Shown here in pieces: positions 9,080 through 18,825 of a DNA stretch of 48,094 bases. The notes below the pieces were generated by a model. That model was not told the DNA's origin, ran no database searches, and saw only the letters and a list, made by a program, of their open reading frames with translations. A program made the translations under genes and the position numbers. How positions within the stretch are numbered: position 1 is the first letter of the stretch; every line of letters starts with the position of its first letter. This DNA comes from Eutrophosalina sp902522775 (GTDB lineage: Bacteria; Bacteroidota; Bacteroidia; Flavobacteriales; Flavobacteriaceae), in the NCBI GenBank assembly GCA_902522775.1, contig CABYWQ010000007.1:1-48094 (forward strand). The letters are read 5' to 3'.

Positions 9080-10264
9080 TTGAAGGCTTCTAGTTTTTTA
9101 GCGTATAAATATCTCTTTTCCAAAACAAAATTTAATATTGTTTCCATCATTTCTGCTTTTTCAATTCTTGTTTTGACCATTGCATATTTTTCTTTTTTTA
9201 CAATTCTTTCGGTTTTCTCTGGTCTAGAAAAATACAGTCTAAATTTTTCTAAATCGTTTGATCCAGATATTAAAATATTTTATGAAAACAATGAATATTT
9301 CAATCTAGATAGCACAGAAATTTCTTTTCTTTCAAATGAGATAGGAGATAATTTTTATTCAAGAATACTTTCTGGAAATGTTTTAATTGAATATAATGGA
9401 ATAAAAACTTACAGTAAAATAATTGGAGTAGATAAAAACTTTAATAATGTTATAAATTTTTCAAGCATAATTTCTGTTGGAGAATATACTTTTTTAGACA
9501 ACAGTTCCGCTTACACAAGTTATTCAATAACTGAAAAATTAAATTTAACACTTTTTAATTCTACTGGTGCTTTTGAAATTTACTCAATTAATAGTTCTTA
9601 TCCTGATATTTTAATTAACCCATTTAAAAACAGCAGGGTTCTGTTTTCAAAGGGTGTTTTTAATACAAGAAATAATGATGATGAAAATGTTATAGTATGT
9701 AGTCTTGAAACTGCTCAATCTATTTTTGGATTAAGTAAAAACTCCATTTCAGAAATTTATCTAAAAAACCCTGACAATCATGTTAATTTAAAAAATATTT
9801 TAAAATCTAGATTCAAAAGACTTACTGTTAAGTCACATGAAGAGTTAAATGAAAGCTTATTTAAAATGATGAAAAGTGAAAAATTAATTGTAACAACAAT
9901 AATGATAATGATTGTTTTAATATCTGTCTTTAACGTAATTGGATCTGTTATAATGTTAATTGTCGAGAAGGAATCGAATCTTAAAACCTTAAAAATTTTA
10001 GGAATGAATAATTTAAATATTGAAAAAGTTTTTTTCAAAAATGGTTTGATGATTAACTTTATAGGACTAGTAATCGGATTGTTTTTCTCTATTTTAGCTG
10101 TGATTGGCCAGAAACAGTTTTCTTTTGTTAAAGTTGGAAGTATTGATTTGGCATATCCGGTTGAACTTACTTTTTTTAATATAATTATTGTTCTTTTTAC
10201 TGCTATTTTTGTTGGATTTACATCTTCCTATCTTTCTGCCAAAGCAGTCAAGAAATTAATTTAA
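9080..10264 (+). CDS. LolC/LolE-type ABC transporter permease (FtsX family)
   Basis: The 394-residue protein has one membrane helix near residues 18-45, a large periplasmic domain, and three helices near 270-295, 320-345 and 360-385. This is the FtsX/MacB/LolCE layout. It probably extracts lipoproteins from the inner membrane or does related envelope work. The ATPase partner is not in this window. The start is a TTG at 9080, one base after the rbfA stop. It overlaps the 3' end of convergent dusB by 9 bp. Confidence 0.85.
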   Translation: MKASSFLAYKYLFSKTKFNIVSIISAFSILVLTIAYFSFFTILSVFSGLEKYSLNFSKSFDPDIKIFYENNEYFNLDSTEISFLSNEIGDNFYSRILSGNVLIEYNGIKTYSKIIGVDKNFNNVINFSSIISVGEYTFLDNSSAYTSYSITEKLNLTLFNSTGAFEIYSINSSYPDILINPFKNSRVLFSKGVFNTRNNDDENVIVCSLETAQSIFGLSKNSISEIYLKNPDNHVNLKNILKSRFKRLTVKSHEELNESLFKMMKSEKLIVTTIMIMIVLISVFNVIGSVIMLIVEKESNLKTLKILGMNNLNIEKVFFKNGLMINFIGLVIGLFFSILAVIGQKQFSFVKVGSIDLAYPVELTFFNIIIVLFTAIFVGFTSSYLSAKAVKKLI

Positions 10265-11251
10265 AATTGGTTCTTTTTTAAAAATATTTTTTAATTCAGA
10301 AAAAAGATTAAATAAATCTTTAGAGAAATCCGTTGTTACCATCTGAGTTCTGTACTGTTTAAAGTTTGGAATATTTTTAAAATAATTTGAATAATGTCTT
10401 CGGGTTTCTAAAACACCTAGTGTTTCGCCCTTCCAATCAATAGCCATTTTTAAGTGTCTCTCAGCCATAGAAATTCTTTCAGAAATAGTAGGTGAATTTT
10501 TATGATATTTATTTTTAAGAAAATATTTTATTTCATCAAAAAACCAAGGATTACCAATTGAGGCGCGACCTATCATCGCTCCATCAAGTCCAAACTTATC
10601 TCTCATTTCTAGTGCTTTTTCTGGAGAATTAACGTCACCATTTCCAAACACAGGGATTTTAATTCTTTGATTGTTTTTTACTTCTGCTATTTTGGTCCAA
10701 TCGGCGCAGCCCTTATACATTTGCGATCTAGTTCTTCCATGTATAGAAATGGCCTTTGCCCCGGCGTCTTGAATTCGTTCTGCAACCTCAACTATTTTTA
10801 TAGATTTTTCATCCCATCCTAATCTCGTTTTAACAGTTACTGGCAGGCAAGTTCTTCTAACCATTTCCTTAGTTAAAGTTTCCATTTTATCAATATCTTT
10901 TAATATACCTGCACCTGCACCTTTACAAACGACTTTTTTAACTGGACAACCAAAATTAATATCAATAATATCGGGCTTTGTCTTCTCAACTATATCAACT
11001 GCCTTTAACATCGATTCAAGGTTAGCTCCAAATATTTGTATTCCTACCGGCCTCTCTTTTTCATAAATATCTAATTTCATAACACTTTTTGCAGCATCTC
11101 TAATTAAGCCTTCGCTAGAAATAAATTCAGTATAAACCACGTCTGCCCCATTCTCTTTACACAAAGCTCTAAAGGGAGGATCACTAACGTCCTCCATAGG
11201 CGCTAATAGTAAAGGAAAATTTCCTAATTCTATGTTTCCAATTTTTACCAA
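10256..11251 (-). CDS. dusB: tRNA-dihydrouridine synthase
   Basis: This flavoenzyme reduces uridine to dihydrouridine in tRNA. The N-terminal APMEDVSDPPFR, the NFGCPVKKVVCKGAGAG segment with the catalytic Cys, and the FGNGDVNS loop are visible. I place the start at TTG 11251 (reading MVKIGNIELG). The in-frame ATG at 11272 falls inside a TAAATTTG promoter box and would not be transcribed if that box is used. This gives about 331 residues. It overlaps the lolC/E-like gene at its 3' end. Confidence 0.9.
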   Translation of the reverse strand: MVKIGNIELGNFPLLLAPMEDVSDPPFRALCKENGADVVYTEFISSEGLIRDAAKSVMKLDIYEKERPVGIQIFGANLESMLKAVDIVEKTKPDIIDINFGCPVKKVVCKGAGAGILKDIDKMETLTKEMVRRTCLPVTVKTRLGWDEKSIKIVEVAERIQDAGAKAISIHGRTRSQMYKGCADWTKIAEVKNNQRIKIPVFGNGDVNSPEKALEMRDKFGLDGAMIGRASIGNPWFFDEIKYFLKNKYHKNSPTISERISMAERHLKMAIDWKGETLGVLETRRHYSNYFKNIPNFKQYRTQMVTTDFSKDLFNLFSELKNIFKKEPILN

Positions 11252-11269
11252 TAAATACTTGTTTAAGTA

Positions 11270-11277
11270 CAAATTTA
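11270..11277 (-). promoter_or_regulatory. -7 promoter box (TAAATTTG) of dusB
   Basis: An exact TAnnTTTG match ends 18 nt before the TTG start at 11251. It overlaps the upstream in-frame ATG at 11272, which decides against that start. It is paired back to back with the lepA box. Confidence 0.55.
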
Positions 11278-11315
11278 AACTATTAAATTTTATAAGCTAA
11301 AGGAATTAATTGGAT

Positions 11316-11323
11316 TATATTTG
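11316..11323 (+). promoter_or_regulatory. -7 promoter box (TATATTTG) of lepA
   Basis: An exact TAnnTTTG match leaves only 9 nt before the ATG at 11333, which implies a leader of a few bases at most. Confidence 0.6.
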
Positions 11324-11332
11324 CTTTGATTG

Positions 11333-13129
11333 ATGAATAATATTAGAAATTTTTGCATAATTGCTCACATTGATCATGGTAAAAGCACTCTTGCTGATAG
11401 GCTTTTAGATCGAACAGGATCAGTTACTGAAAGAGAGAAACAAGATCAACTGCTTGATGACATGGATATTGAGAGAGAAAGAGGAATAACCATTAAATCT
11501 CATGCAATTCAGATGGATTATAAATTAGATAATAATAATTATGTATTAAATCTAATTGATACACCTGGTCATGTTGATTTCTCGTATGAAGTTTCGAGAT
11601 CAATTGCAGCATGTGAAGGAGCTCTATTAATTGTGGATGCTGCTCAAAGCATTCAAGCTCAAACAATTTCAAACTTGTATTTAGCACTGGAGAATGATTT
11701 AGAAGTAATCCCCATTCTCAATAAAATAGACTTGCCCTCTGCAAAGCCGGAAGAAGTTTCTGATGATATAGTGGACCTATTAGGTTGCAAACAGGATGAA
11801 ATTATTTTGGCTTCTGCAAAAACTGGTGAAGGAATAAATGAAATACTCAAAGCAATAGTTGAAAGAATCCCTGCTCCTAAAAATAAATTAAACGATGAGC
11901 TTAAAGCTCTAATTTTTGATTCAGTATATAACCCTTTTAGAGGAATTGAAATATATTTCAGAGTGTTTTCTGGAAAAATAACTAAAGGACAAGAAATTAA
12001 GTTTTTTGCCACTAATAAATCATATTATGCTGATGAGGTGGGAACTTTAGGGCTCAGCCAAAAACCTAAAAGAGAAATTTCTTGTGGAGATGTTGGGTAT
12101 TTAATAACAGGAATAAAAAATGCTAAAGATGTAAAAGTTGGTGATACCATAATCGATTCCAAATCTACTTTAACAAATCCAATATCAGGATTTGAAGATG
12201 TAAAACCAATGGTTTTTGCTGGTATATACCCTGTAGATAGTGATGACTATGAAGACTTAAGGTCTTCCATGGAAAAACTTCAGCTCAATGATGCTTCACT
12301 TGTCTTTTCACCTGAAAACTCATCTGCATTAGGCTTTGGCTTTAGGTGTGGATTTTTAGGCATGTTGCATCTAGAAATAATTCAAGAAAGGCTAGAAAGA
12401 GAATTCAACATGGCTGTAATCACAACCGTTCCTAATGTCTCTTATCATGCTTTTAACAAAAAAAATCCTGAAGATATAATAATAGTTAACACTCCCTCAG
12501 ATCTTCCAGAACCTTCTAGGCTTGACAGAGTTGAGGAACCATTCATAAAAGCTTCAATTATTACAAAAGCAGATTTTGTTGGCCCTGTTATGAGTTTGTG
12601 CATAGAAAAAAGAGGAGAAATTAAGAACCAAACCTATCTGACGACTGAAAGGGTTGAGTTAATTTTTGACATGCCTCTTGCAGAAATTGTTTTTGACTTT
12701 TATGATAGGCTCAAGTCTATTTCTAAAGGCTATGCTTCTTTTGATTACGCACCAATTGGTTTAAAACAGTCTAAGTTAATTAAGTTAGACATACTACTAA
12801 ACAATAATTCTGTTGATGCTCTTTCCGCTCTTATACATTATGACAATGCATACTCTATGGGGAAAAAAATTTGTGAAAAACTTAAGGAGCTTATTCCAAG
12901 ACAACAATTTGACATTCCAATTCAAGCTGCGATTGGGGCTAAAATAATAGCTAGAGAAACCATTAAAGCTGTAAGAAAAGATGTAACAGCAAAATGTTAT
13001 GGGGGTGATATTACAAGAAAAAGAAAGCTTTTAGAAAGACAAAAGAAAGGAAAAAAGAAAATGAGACAAATTGGAAATGTTGAAATTCCTCAACAAGCAT
13101 TTATGGCCGTTTTGAAGCTAAATGATTAA
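11333..13129 (+). CDS. lepA: Translation elongation factor 4
   Basis: This GTPase of about 598 residues acts on stalled or back-translocated ribosomes. The G1 motif is AHIDHGKSTL, G3 is DTPGHVDF and G4 is NKID. The LepA-specific C-terminal region contains YGGDITRKRKLLERQKKGKK. The ATG at 11333 is preferred to the adjacent TTG at 11330. It is divergent from dusB. Confidence 0.97.
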   Translation: MNNIRNFCIIAHIDHGKSTLADRLLDRTGSVTEREKQDQLLDDMDIERERGITIKSHAIQMDYKLDNNNYVLNLIDTPGHVDFSYEVSRSIAACEGALLIVDAAQSIQAQTISNLYLALENDLEVIPILNKIDLPSAKPEEVSDDIVDLLGCKQDEIILASAKTGEGINEILKAIVERIPAPKNKLNDELKALIFDSVYNPFRGIEIYFRVFSGKITKGQEIKFFATNKSYYADEVGTLGLSQKPKREISCGDVGYLITGIKNAKDVKVGDTIIDSKSTLTNPISGFEDVKPMVFAGIYPVDSDDYEDLRSSMEKLQLNDASLVFSPENSSALGFGFRCGFLGMLHLEIIQERLEREFNMAVITTVPNVSYHAFNKKNPEDIIIVNTPSDLPEPSRLDRVEEPFIKASIITKADFVGPVMSLCIEKRGEIKNQTYLTTERVELIFDMPLAEIVFDFYDRLKSISKGYASFDYAPIGLKQSKLIKLDILLNNNSVDALSALIHYDNAYSMGKKICEKLKELIPRQQFDIPIQAAIGAKIIARETIKAVRKDVTAKCYGGDITRKRKLLERQKKGKKKMRQIGNVEIPQQAFMAVLKLND

Positions 13130-13149
13130 AGGTTTTATTATATTGATAT

Positions 13150-13932
13150 ATGAAAAATTACTTGCCTCTCTTTTTGTTTGTAGTTCTTTTATTTTATTCG
13201 TGTTCAAGCAACGAGGATTCTGATGAAATTTTAGTTGAAAATAATATTGAAATTCCATTATCAATTTATCAGAAAATTTACAAAACTACAAGTGAAATTT
13301 ATATAGAAGATGGGTTTGTCTATATTAACACCGATGGAGTTCCTGATCACAAAAGCCCTTACTTTTTAGAAACAGAATGGGAAAATGAAATGTATGAGCC
13401 TTATGATGGTACAAATCCGTTTGTTACAAGTTTTAACTTAAATCCTAACAGGATATCTGCTGGCAATATCCGTTTTAAAATTCCAGTAAGTCCAAAAAAA
13501 GCACAAATAATTACAGAAACCTCTATGGGTCCAATCGGTGTTTCATTAAACGGCGTTACCTTCTACAATCAATATGCTGGAGGGGGTGCCCCGCTATCGA
13601 ACGAAATAAACTCTTTTGACCAGTATAATGGTCATCCTGCGCCTGGAAGAAATGGAGGGGGTGGTAGGTACCACTATCACATGGAACCTTTTTGGTTAAC
13701 AAAAAATTATGGTAAAAACACTTTGATAGGTTTCTTACTTGATGGATTTCCTGTTTATGGCCCAGTAGAAAACGGACAAGAGTTAAAAAGCGCAGATTTA
13801 GATGATCATCATGGACACTCTCATTCAACATCTGATTTTCCTGATGGTATATACCATTACCATTTAACCTCAGATGCTCCATACCTAAATGGTATTGGTT
13901 ACTATGGAGTTCCAGGGACTGTTAGTGAATAA
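13150..13932 (+). CDS. YHYH-domain lipoprotein
   Basis: The protein begins with a lipoprotein signal (hydrophobic stretch followed by FYSCSS), so it should be anchored at the cell surface or in the periplasm. The body has the YHYH hallmarks: GRYHYHMEP near residue 174 and GIYHYHLTSD near 236, plus a His-rich DDHHGHSHS between them. YHYH proteins have no settled function; the clustered histidines suggest metal binding, which is inference. It is followed by the permease gene 39 bp later on the same strand. Confidence 0.8.
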   Translation: MKNYLPLFLFVVLLFYSCSSNEDSDEILVENNIEIPLSIYQKIYKTTSEIYIEDGFVYINTDGVPDHKSPYFLETEWENEMYEPYDGTNPFVTSFNLNPNRISAGNIRFKIPVSPKKAQIITETSMGPIGVSLNGVTFYNQYAGGGAPLSNEINSFDQYNGHPAPGRNGGGGRYHYHMEPFWLTKNYGKNTLIGFLLDGFPVYGPVENGQELKSADLDDHHGHSHSTSDFPDGIYHYHLTSDAPYLNGIGYYGVPGTVSE

Positions 13933-13971
13933 ATTATTTTTTAAAGAAATAATTTCTTTATTTTAGAAAAA

Positions 13972-16146
13972 ATGAAAAAACTTCAAAGAACCCTTTCGTT
14001 ACCTGGTGCTATTGCCGTTAGTGTTGGTGGTATGCTAAGTGGAATTTTTGTGCTTCCTGGGTTGGCAGTTGGAATTACTGGATCATCAATATGGTTGGCT
14101 TTTTTAGTGGCTGCGCTATGTATTCTACCTGCAGTGTTATCTAAATCAGAGCTTGCTACTGCAATGCCAAAATCTGGTGGAACTTATGTCTATATCGAAA
14201 GAGCCTTCGGGCCTCTTTTTGGTACTATTGCTGGTATTGGATTATGGCTATCTCTACTATTGAAAAGTGCTTTTTCGTTAGTTGGTTTAAGTGCCTATTT
14301 ATATGTAATAATTGAAGTTGACTCTAATTTTACAAAGGTTATTGCACTTTTGGCTTTACTAGTTATTGTGCTTCTTAATGTTTTTGGTGTTAAAAAAGTT
14401 GAAAAAACACAACTTGTTATTGTAACTATTAGCTTGATATCATTAATAGTTATTGTTTTTTTAGGCTTTAATACTTTTGATTCTAAACTGACAGAGCCTA
14501 TATTTTCTGACGGAAGTTCTGGGTTTATTACAGGCGTGGCTTTTCTTTATATCTCTTATGCTGGGGTTACTAAAATAGCTGCCGTGGCTGGAGAAATTAA
14601 AAATCCTGAAAAAAATATTCCAAGGACAATGATAATTTCATTGTTTTTAATTACCACAATATATGTTTTAGTTGCAATTGTGTTAGTAGGAAATGTAGAG
14701 GCGAGTTTACTTTCAACTGATATAAAACCTATTTATACTCTATTTAAAACTGTTGGTGGTAAAACTTTAGGTTACGTTGCTGGTGTAGTTGGTGTAATAA
14801 CTCTTTTGTCAATGGCAAACTCTGGTGTTCTAGCATCTTCAAGGTTTCCGTTTGCAATGGGCAAGGATAAGCTAATGCCAAATTATCTAGGAAAAATAAA
14901 TTCTAAATTTTTAACTCCAGTACCTGCGATTTTGACAACTTCAATAATTATTGGTTTAGCTATTCTTTATTTAGATGTTGTAAAAATTGCTAAACTTGCG
15001 AGTGCCTTTAAAGTGTTGATGTTCATCTTTAATGAATTATCTGTGATTGTTTTAAGGGAAACAAATGCACAGTGGTATAATCCTTCATTCAGATCTCCAC
15101 TTTATCCTTATGTTCAAATTTTTGGTATAGTAAGCGGAGTTGTTTTACTTTCATATCTAGGCTTGATGCCATTATTGTCGGTATTGGGTGTTTTTCTTCT
15201 TGGAATTATAATTTTTATATTTTATGGGGGCAAAACTGAAAGAAGTGGTGTTATATCTAGCTACGGTTTTTTGTCTTTTTTATTTAAAAGCGGATCGTCA
15301 GAAGAAAATGAAAGTGACTCAAAAATTATTAAAAATTCTTCTGAAGATATTAGCAATATAAATGCTGAAATAGTTGTTCCCTTGCTAGGTGATGAAACAT
15401 CAACAGAGATGTTAGTTGAAATGGCTTCTTCAATAGATGATAAATCAAAAATTAATACAATAAATTTATTAGAAGTTCCTAATCAAACATTTCTTGAAGC
15501 AGTTGAAATAAATAACCCAGCCTCTGAGTCTAAGAAAAGAAGATTAGAAAAGCTAGGAAAACATAAAAATCTCAAAATATCTTACGAGTCCATTACTACT
15601 CATGATGTTGCTAATTCGATTGACAACATAACAGGGCAAAGTAAATGTAAATGGTTAGTTATGGAATGGGATGGCAGAGAACATGCCGGAATATTTGTGG
15701 GTAATCCAATTGGTTGGCTGTTAAGAAATGTGAACTCCAATCTTGCTCTGTTTAAAGATAATGGTGTAAGAAGATTTTCAAAAGTATTAATTGCTTTAAG
15801 GCCTGGCAGAAGAAACCAAGCTTTTATAGGTGTTGCCGACAAAATTTGTCAACATTTTGATGCTTCACTTACACTTTTGAATATTATTTCAGAGAATGAA
15901 AGAAAAACTTCCTCGCTCAAAAAAACTTCAGAAGACGTCATTTCATCAACGAAATCAAGATCAGAACTTAATATTATTAAAAGCAATAACCCAGCTGAAA
16001 CAATCTCTGAAGAATCAGCGGGATATGATTTACTTATTCTAGGAACACCAGAGAAAGATAACTGGATAAGGGTTCTATTTGGTGCAGGCGAAGATAAATT
16101 TGTAAAAAAAGCTGCTTGTTCAGTTTTGAGACTAACTATAAGATAA
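13972..16146 (+). CDS. APC-family amino-acid permease fused to C-terminal universal-stress-protein domains
   Basis: The first 430 or so residues form about twelve membrane helices of the APC superfamily (N-terminal LPGAIAVSVGGMLSGIFVLPG). The remaining 290 residues are soluble and cytoplasmic and resemble two USP domains: one starts near residue 465 (NAEIVVPLLGDE) and the second near 600 (FSKVLIALRPGRR), ending with DLLILGTPEKDNW. USP tails often bind nucleotides and may regulate transport. The substrate is unknown. A near-consensus TATTTTAG lies 5 nt before the ATG. Confidence 0.85.
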   Translation: MKKLQRTLSLPGAIAVSVGGMLSGIFVLPGLAVGITGSSIWLAFLVAALCILPAVLSKSELATAMPKSGGTYVYIERAFGPLFGTIAGIGLWLSLLLKSAFSLVGLSAYLYVIIEVDSNFTKVIALLALLVIVLLNVFGVKKVEKTQLVIVTISLISLIVIVFLGFNTFDSKLTEPIFSDGSSGFITGVAFLYISYAGVTKIAAVAGEIKNPEKNIPRTMIISLFLITTIYVLVAIVLVGNVEASLLSTDIKPIYTLFKTVGGKTLGYVAGVVGVITLLSMANSGVLASSRFPFAMGKDKLMPNYLGKINSKFLTPVPAILTTSIIIGLAILYLDVVKIAKLASAFKVLMFIFNELSVIVLRETNAQWYNPSFRSPLYPYVQIFGIVSGVVLLSYLGLMPLLSVLGVFLLGIIIFIFYGGKTERSGVISSYGFLSFLFKSGSSEENESDSKIIKNSSEDISNINAEIVVPLLGDETSTEMLVEMASSIDDKSKINTINLLEVPNQTFLEAVEINNPASESKKRRLEKLGKHKNLKISYESITTHDVANSIDNITGQSKCKWLVMEWDGREHAGIFVGNPIGWLLRNVNSNLALFKDNGVRRFSKVLIALRPGRRNQAFIGVADKICQHFDASLTLLNIISENERKTSSLKKTSEDVISSTKSRSELNIIKSNNPAETISEESAGYDLLILGTPEKDNWIRVLFGAGEDKFVKKAACSVLRLTIR

Positions 16147-16164
16147 TTCTTTACATTTACATGA

Positions 16165-17019
16165 ATGAATATTTATCCGATTGAATCTGGTAATTTTAAA
16201 TTAGACGGTGGTGCAATGTTTGGTGTTGTTCCAAAAAGTCTATGGCAAAAAACTAACCCTTCTGATTCGAACAATATGATTGATATTGCGTCTCGATGCC
16301 TTCTTATAGATAATAACAAAAGGCTGATTCTGATTGATACAGGAATGGGTAATAAGCAATCTGAAAAATTTTATAGTTACTATCACCGTTGGGGTAATTA
16401 TAATTTAATTGATTCAATAAATTCTGCCGGTTTTTCTATAGATGAGATTACAGATGTTTTTTTTACTCACCTTCATTTTGATCATTGTGGTGGTGGATCT
16501 TTTTTTAATAAAAAAAACAATAAAAATGAAGTACTATTTAAAAACGCTAAATATTGGTCAAATAAAAATCATTGGAATTGGGCAAAAGATCCTAACGCAA
16601 GAGAAAAGGCATCTTTTTTAATTGAAAACTTAGAGCCTATAGAATTGTCTGGTCAATTGAATTTTATTGATTTCGAAAAAAAAGGGTTTAATTATTGTAA
16701 CGATTTAGGTTTTGAGATAATGTTTGTCGATGGACATACTGAAAAACAAATGATTCCAAAAATTAATTATAAGGGCAAAGATTTAGTTTTTGCTGCAGAT
16801 CTAATACCAACTGTAGGCCATATACCAATTCCATATGTGATGGGTTACGATGTAAGGCCATTAATTACTATGAAAGAAAAAGCTGATTTTTTAAGTTTGG
16901 CTGTTGACAACGATTTTTTGTTGTTTATGGAACACGACGCCCACAACCAAATTATTTCATTAAAAAAAACAGAAAAGGGAGTTAGCTTTAATAAGTCCTT
17001 TAATTTTAATGAGATTTAA
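16165..17019 (+). CDS. MBL-fold metallo-hydrolase
   Basis: The 284-residue protein carries the metal-binding motif THLHFDHCGGG near residue 100 and further ligands later (DGHTEKQ, FAADLIPT, EHDAHN). No signal peptide is visible, so it is probably cytosolic. The family includes lactonases, glyoxalase II and related hydrolases; the substrate cannot be read here. It precedes the M1 peptidase gene by 6 bp, so the two are likely co-transcribed. Confidence 0.85.
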   Translation: MNIYPIESGNFKLDGGAMFGVVPKSLWQKTNPSDSNNMIDIASRCLLIDNNKRLILIDTGMGNKQSEKFYSYYHRWGNYNLIDSINSAGFSIDEITDVFFTHLHFDHCGGGSFFNKKNNKNEVLFKNAKYWSNKNHWNWAKDPNAREKASFLIENLEPIELSGQLNFIDFEKKGFNYCNDLGFEIMFVDGHTEKQMIPKINYKGKDLVFAADLIPTVGHIPIPYVMGYDVRPLITMKEKADFLSLAVDNDFLLFMEHDAHNQIISLKKTEKGVSFNKSFNFNEI

Positions 17020-17025
17020 TATGAT

Positions 17026-18825
17026 ATGTATAGGTTAGTTTTTTTTCTTCTTTTTGCTCAAATTTCCAATTCACAAGGATATTGGCAGCAACATGTTGAT
17101 TATAAAATGGATATAAAAGTGAATGTAAATGACTTTACATACACGGGTGAACAGGAGTTAGTTTACACTAACAACTCACCCGATACAATTAAAAAGGTAT
17201 ATTATCATTTATTTTTTAATGCATTTAAGCCTAACAGCCAAATGGACATACGCTCTCGTACTATTAAAGACCCTGATAGCAGAGTTGGAAGCAGGATTGT
17301 AGCTTTAGAGGAAAAAGATTTTGGTGATTTGAGTGTAAAATCACTAAAACAAGATGGTCAAGATCTCATATACGATGTAAATGAAACTATTCTTTTAGCA
17401 AGATTAAACAAGCCATTATTGCCTGGAAAAAAAACAAAACTTTCCATGAATTTTGACGCGCAAATTCCATTGCAAATTAGAAGATCTGGAAAAATAAGCA
17501 AAGAAGGGGTTGATTTAACAATGACACAGTGGTTTCCAAAGCTCGCAGAATTTGATTTTGAAGGTTGGCATCCTAACCCTTACATCGGAAGGGAGTTTCA
17601 TGGCGTTTGGGGTGACTACTCAGTAAATATTACTATTGACAAAGATTATGTTGTTGGTGGGACTGGGTATTTACAAAACCCTCACGAGATAGGTCATGGG
17701 TACTCTAATAAGTCAATAAAAGATAACGGTAAAGAGACAAATACTTGGAAGTTTTATGCTCCTGATGTTCATGATTTTGCATGGGCTGCTGACCCTGAAT
17801 ATATTCATGACATTAAAAAATCTGAGTCTGGCGTAGACCTTCATTTTTTTTACAAACCTGATGTAAACATATCAGACTGGAAAAAGCTTCAAAATGATGC
17901 TGTTTTATTAATGAGGTTTTTTGAAGAAAATATTGGCCCATATCCATGGAAGCAATATTCAATAATTCAAGGAGGTGATGGAGGAATGGAATATGCAATG
18001 TGTACCATGATAACAGGCTTAAGATCGTACGCAAGTCTTCTTGGTGTAACAGCACACGAAATGTCACATATTTGGTTTCAACATTTATTAGCGACCAATG
18101 AAGCAAAACATGCCTGGATGGACGAGGGGTTTACGGAGTTTATGACAACTCTTTCTGAAAACTATGTGAACAATAAAAAGCCAGACTTTCCTCACAAAAG
18201 TAGCTATGATAGATATTATCTTCTTGCTGGCTCTGGTCTAGAACAGGCTCAAACAACCCATTCCGACAGATATGACTATAATTTTGCATACGTGGCTTCT
18301 GCCTACAGTAAGGGATCTGTTTTTTTGGCACAACTTGGATATGTAATAGGAGATGAGAATCTTAAAAAAACACTCAAAAGATATTATGAAGAGTTTAAGT
18401 TCAAACACCCCTCTCCCAACGATTTTAAAAGGATTGCTGAAAAAGTTTCTGATCTTGAGCTCGAATGGTATTTAAATGACTGGACAAGAACAAATCATAA
18501 AATTGACTATGGTCTTGACATTTCTTCTTTAGTCTTTGATAGATCAATTACGGTAAAACGAAAAGCAAGAATGCCGATGCCAATTGAAATTGAAGTCTCT
18601 TTTGCTGATGGTAGTGCTGATATATACTATATTCCTACTGACCTTATGCATGGAAACAAAAAGTTTTATTCAAAAAATATTTTTTATATGGATCCTTGGA
18701 CCTGGACATCTCCCGATTATGAATTTGTTGTTGAAGGAGATAAAAAAATCATAAAAGTTGAAATTGATCCATCAAAAAGAATAGCAGATGTAAATCAATT
18801 TGATAACTCGTTTGAAATTGACTAA
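17026..18825 (+). CDS. Secreted M1-family metallopeptidase
   Basis: The 599-residue protein starts with a short signal peptide (about residues 1-17). The zinc motif HEMSH lies near residue 345, followed after 18 residues by the third ligand Glu in DEGFTEF. The exopeptidase motif is present as GGMEY instead of GAMEN. M1 enzymes remove N-terminal residues from peptides; this one should act in the periplasm or outside. The stop shares one base with the start of rnpA (TAATG), an M1-rnpA link seen in flavobacteria. Confidence 0.9.
   Translation: MYRLVFFLLFAQISNSQGYWQQHVDYKMDIKVNVNDFTYTGEQELVYTNNSPDTIKKVYYHLFFNAFKPNSQMDIRSRTIKDPDSRVGSRIVALEEKDFGDLSVKSLKQDGQDLIYDVNETILLARLNKPLLPGKKTKLSMNFDAQIPLQIRRSGKISKEGVDLTMTQWFPKLAEFDFEGWHPNPYIGREFHGVWGDYSVNITIDKDYVVGGTGYLQNPHEIGHGYSNKSIKDNGKETNTWKFYAPDVHDFAWAADPEYIHDIKKSESGVDLHFFYKPDVNISDWKKLQNDAVLLMRFFEENIGPYPWKQYSIIQGGDGGMEYAMCTMITGLRSYASLLGVTAHEMSHIWFQHLLATNEAKHAWMDEGFTEFMTTLSENYVNNKKPDFPHKSSYDRYYLLAGSGLEQAQTTHSDRYDYNFAYVASAYSKGSVFLAQLGYVIGDENLKKTLKRYYEEFKFKHPSPNDFKRIAEKVSDLELEWYLNDWTRTNHKIDYGLDISSLVFDRSITVKRKARMPMPIEIEVSFADGSADIYYIPTDLMHGNKKFYSKNIFYMDPWTWTSPDYEFVVEGDKKIIKVEIDPSKRIADVNQFDNSFEID

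Noticed and set aside
13556..13882. A 108-codon antisense reading frame within the YHYH gene
   Set aside because: It is a shadow of the His/Gly-rich coding sequence; the sense gene has a signal peptide and known motifs.
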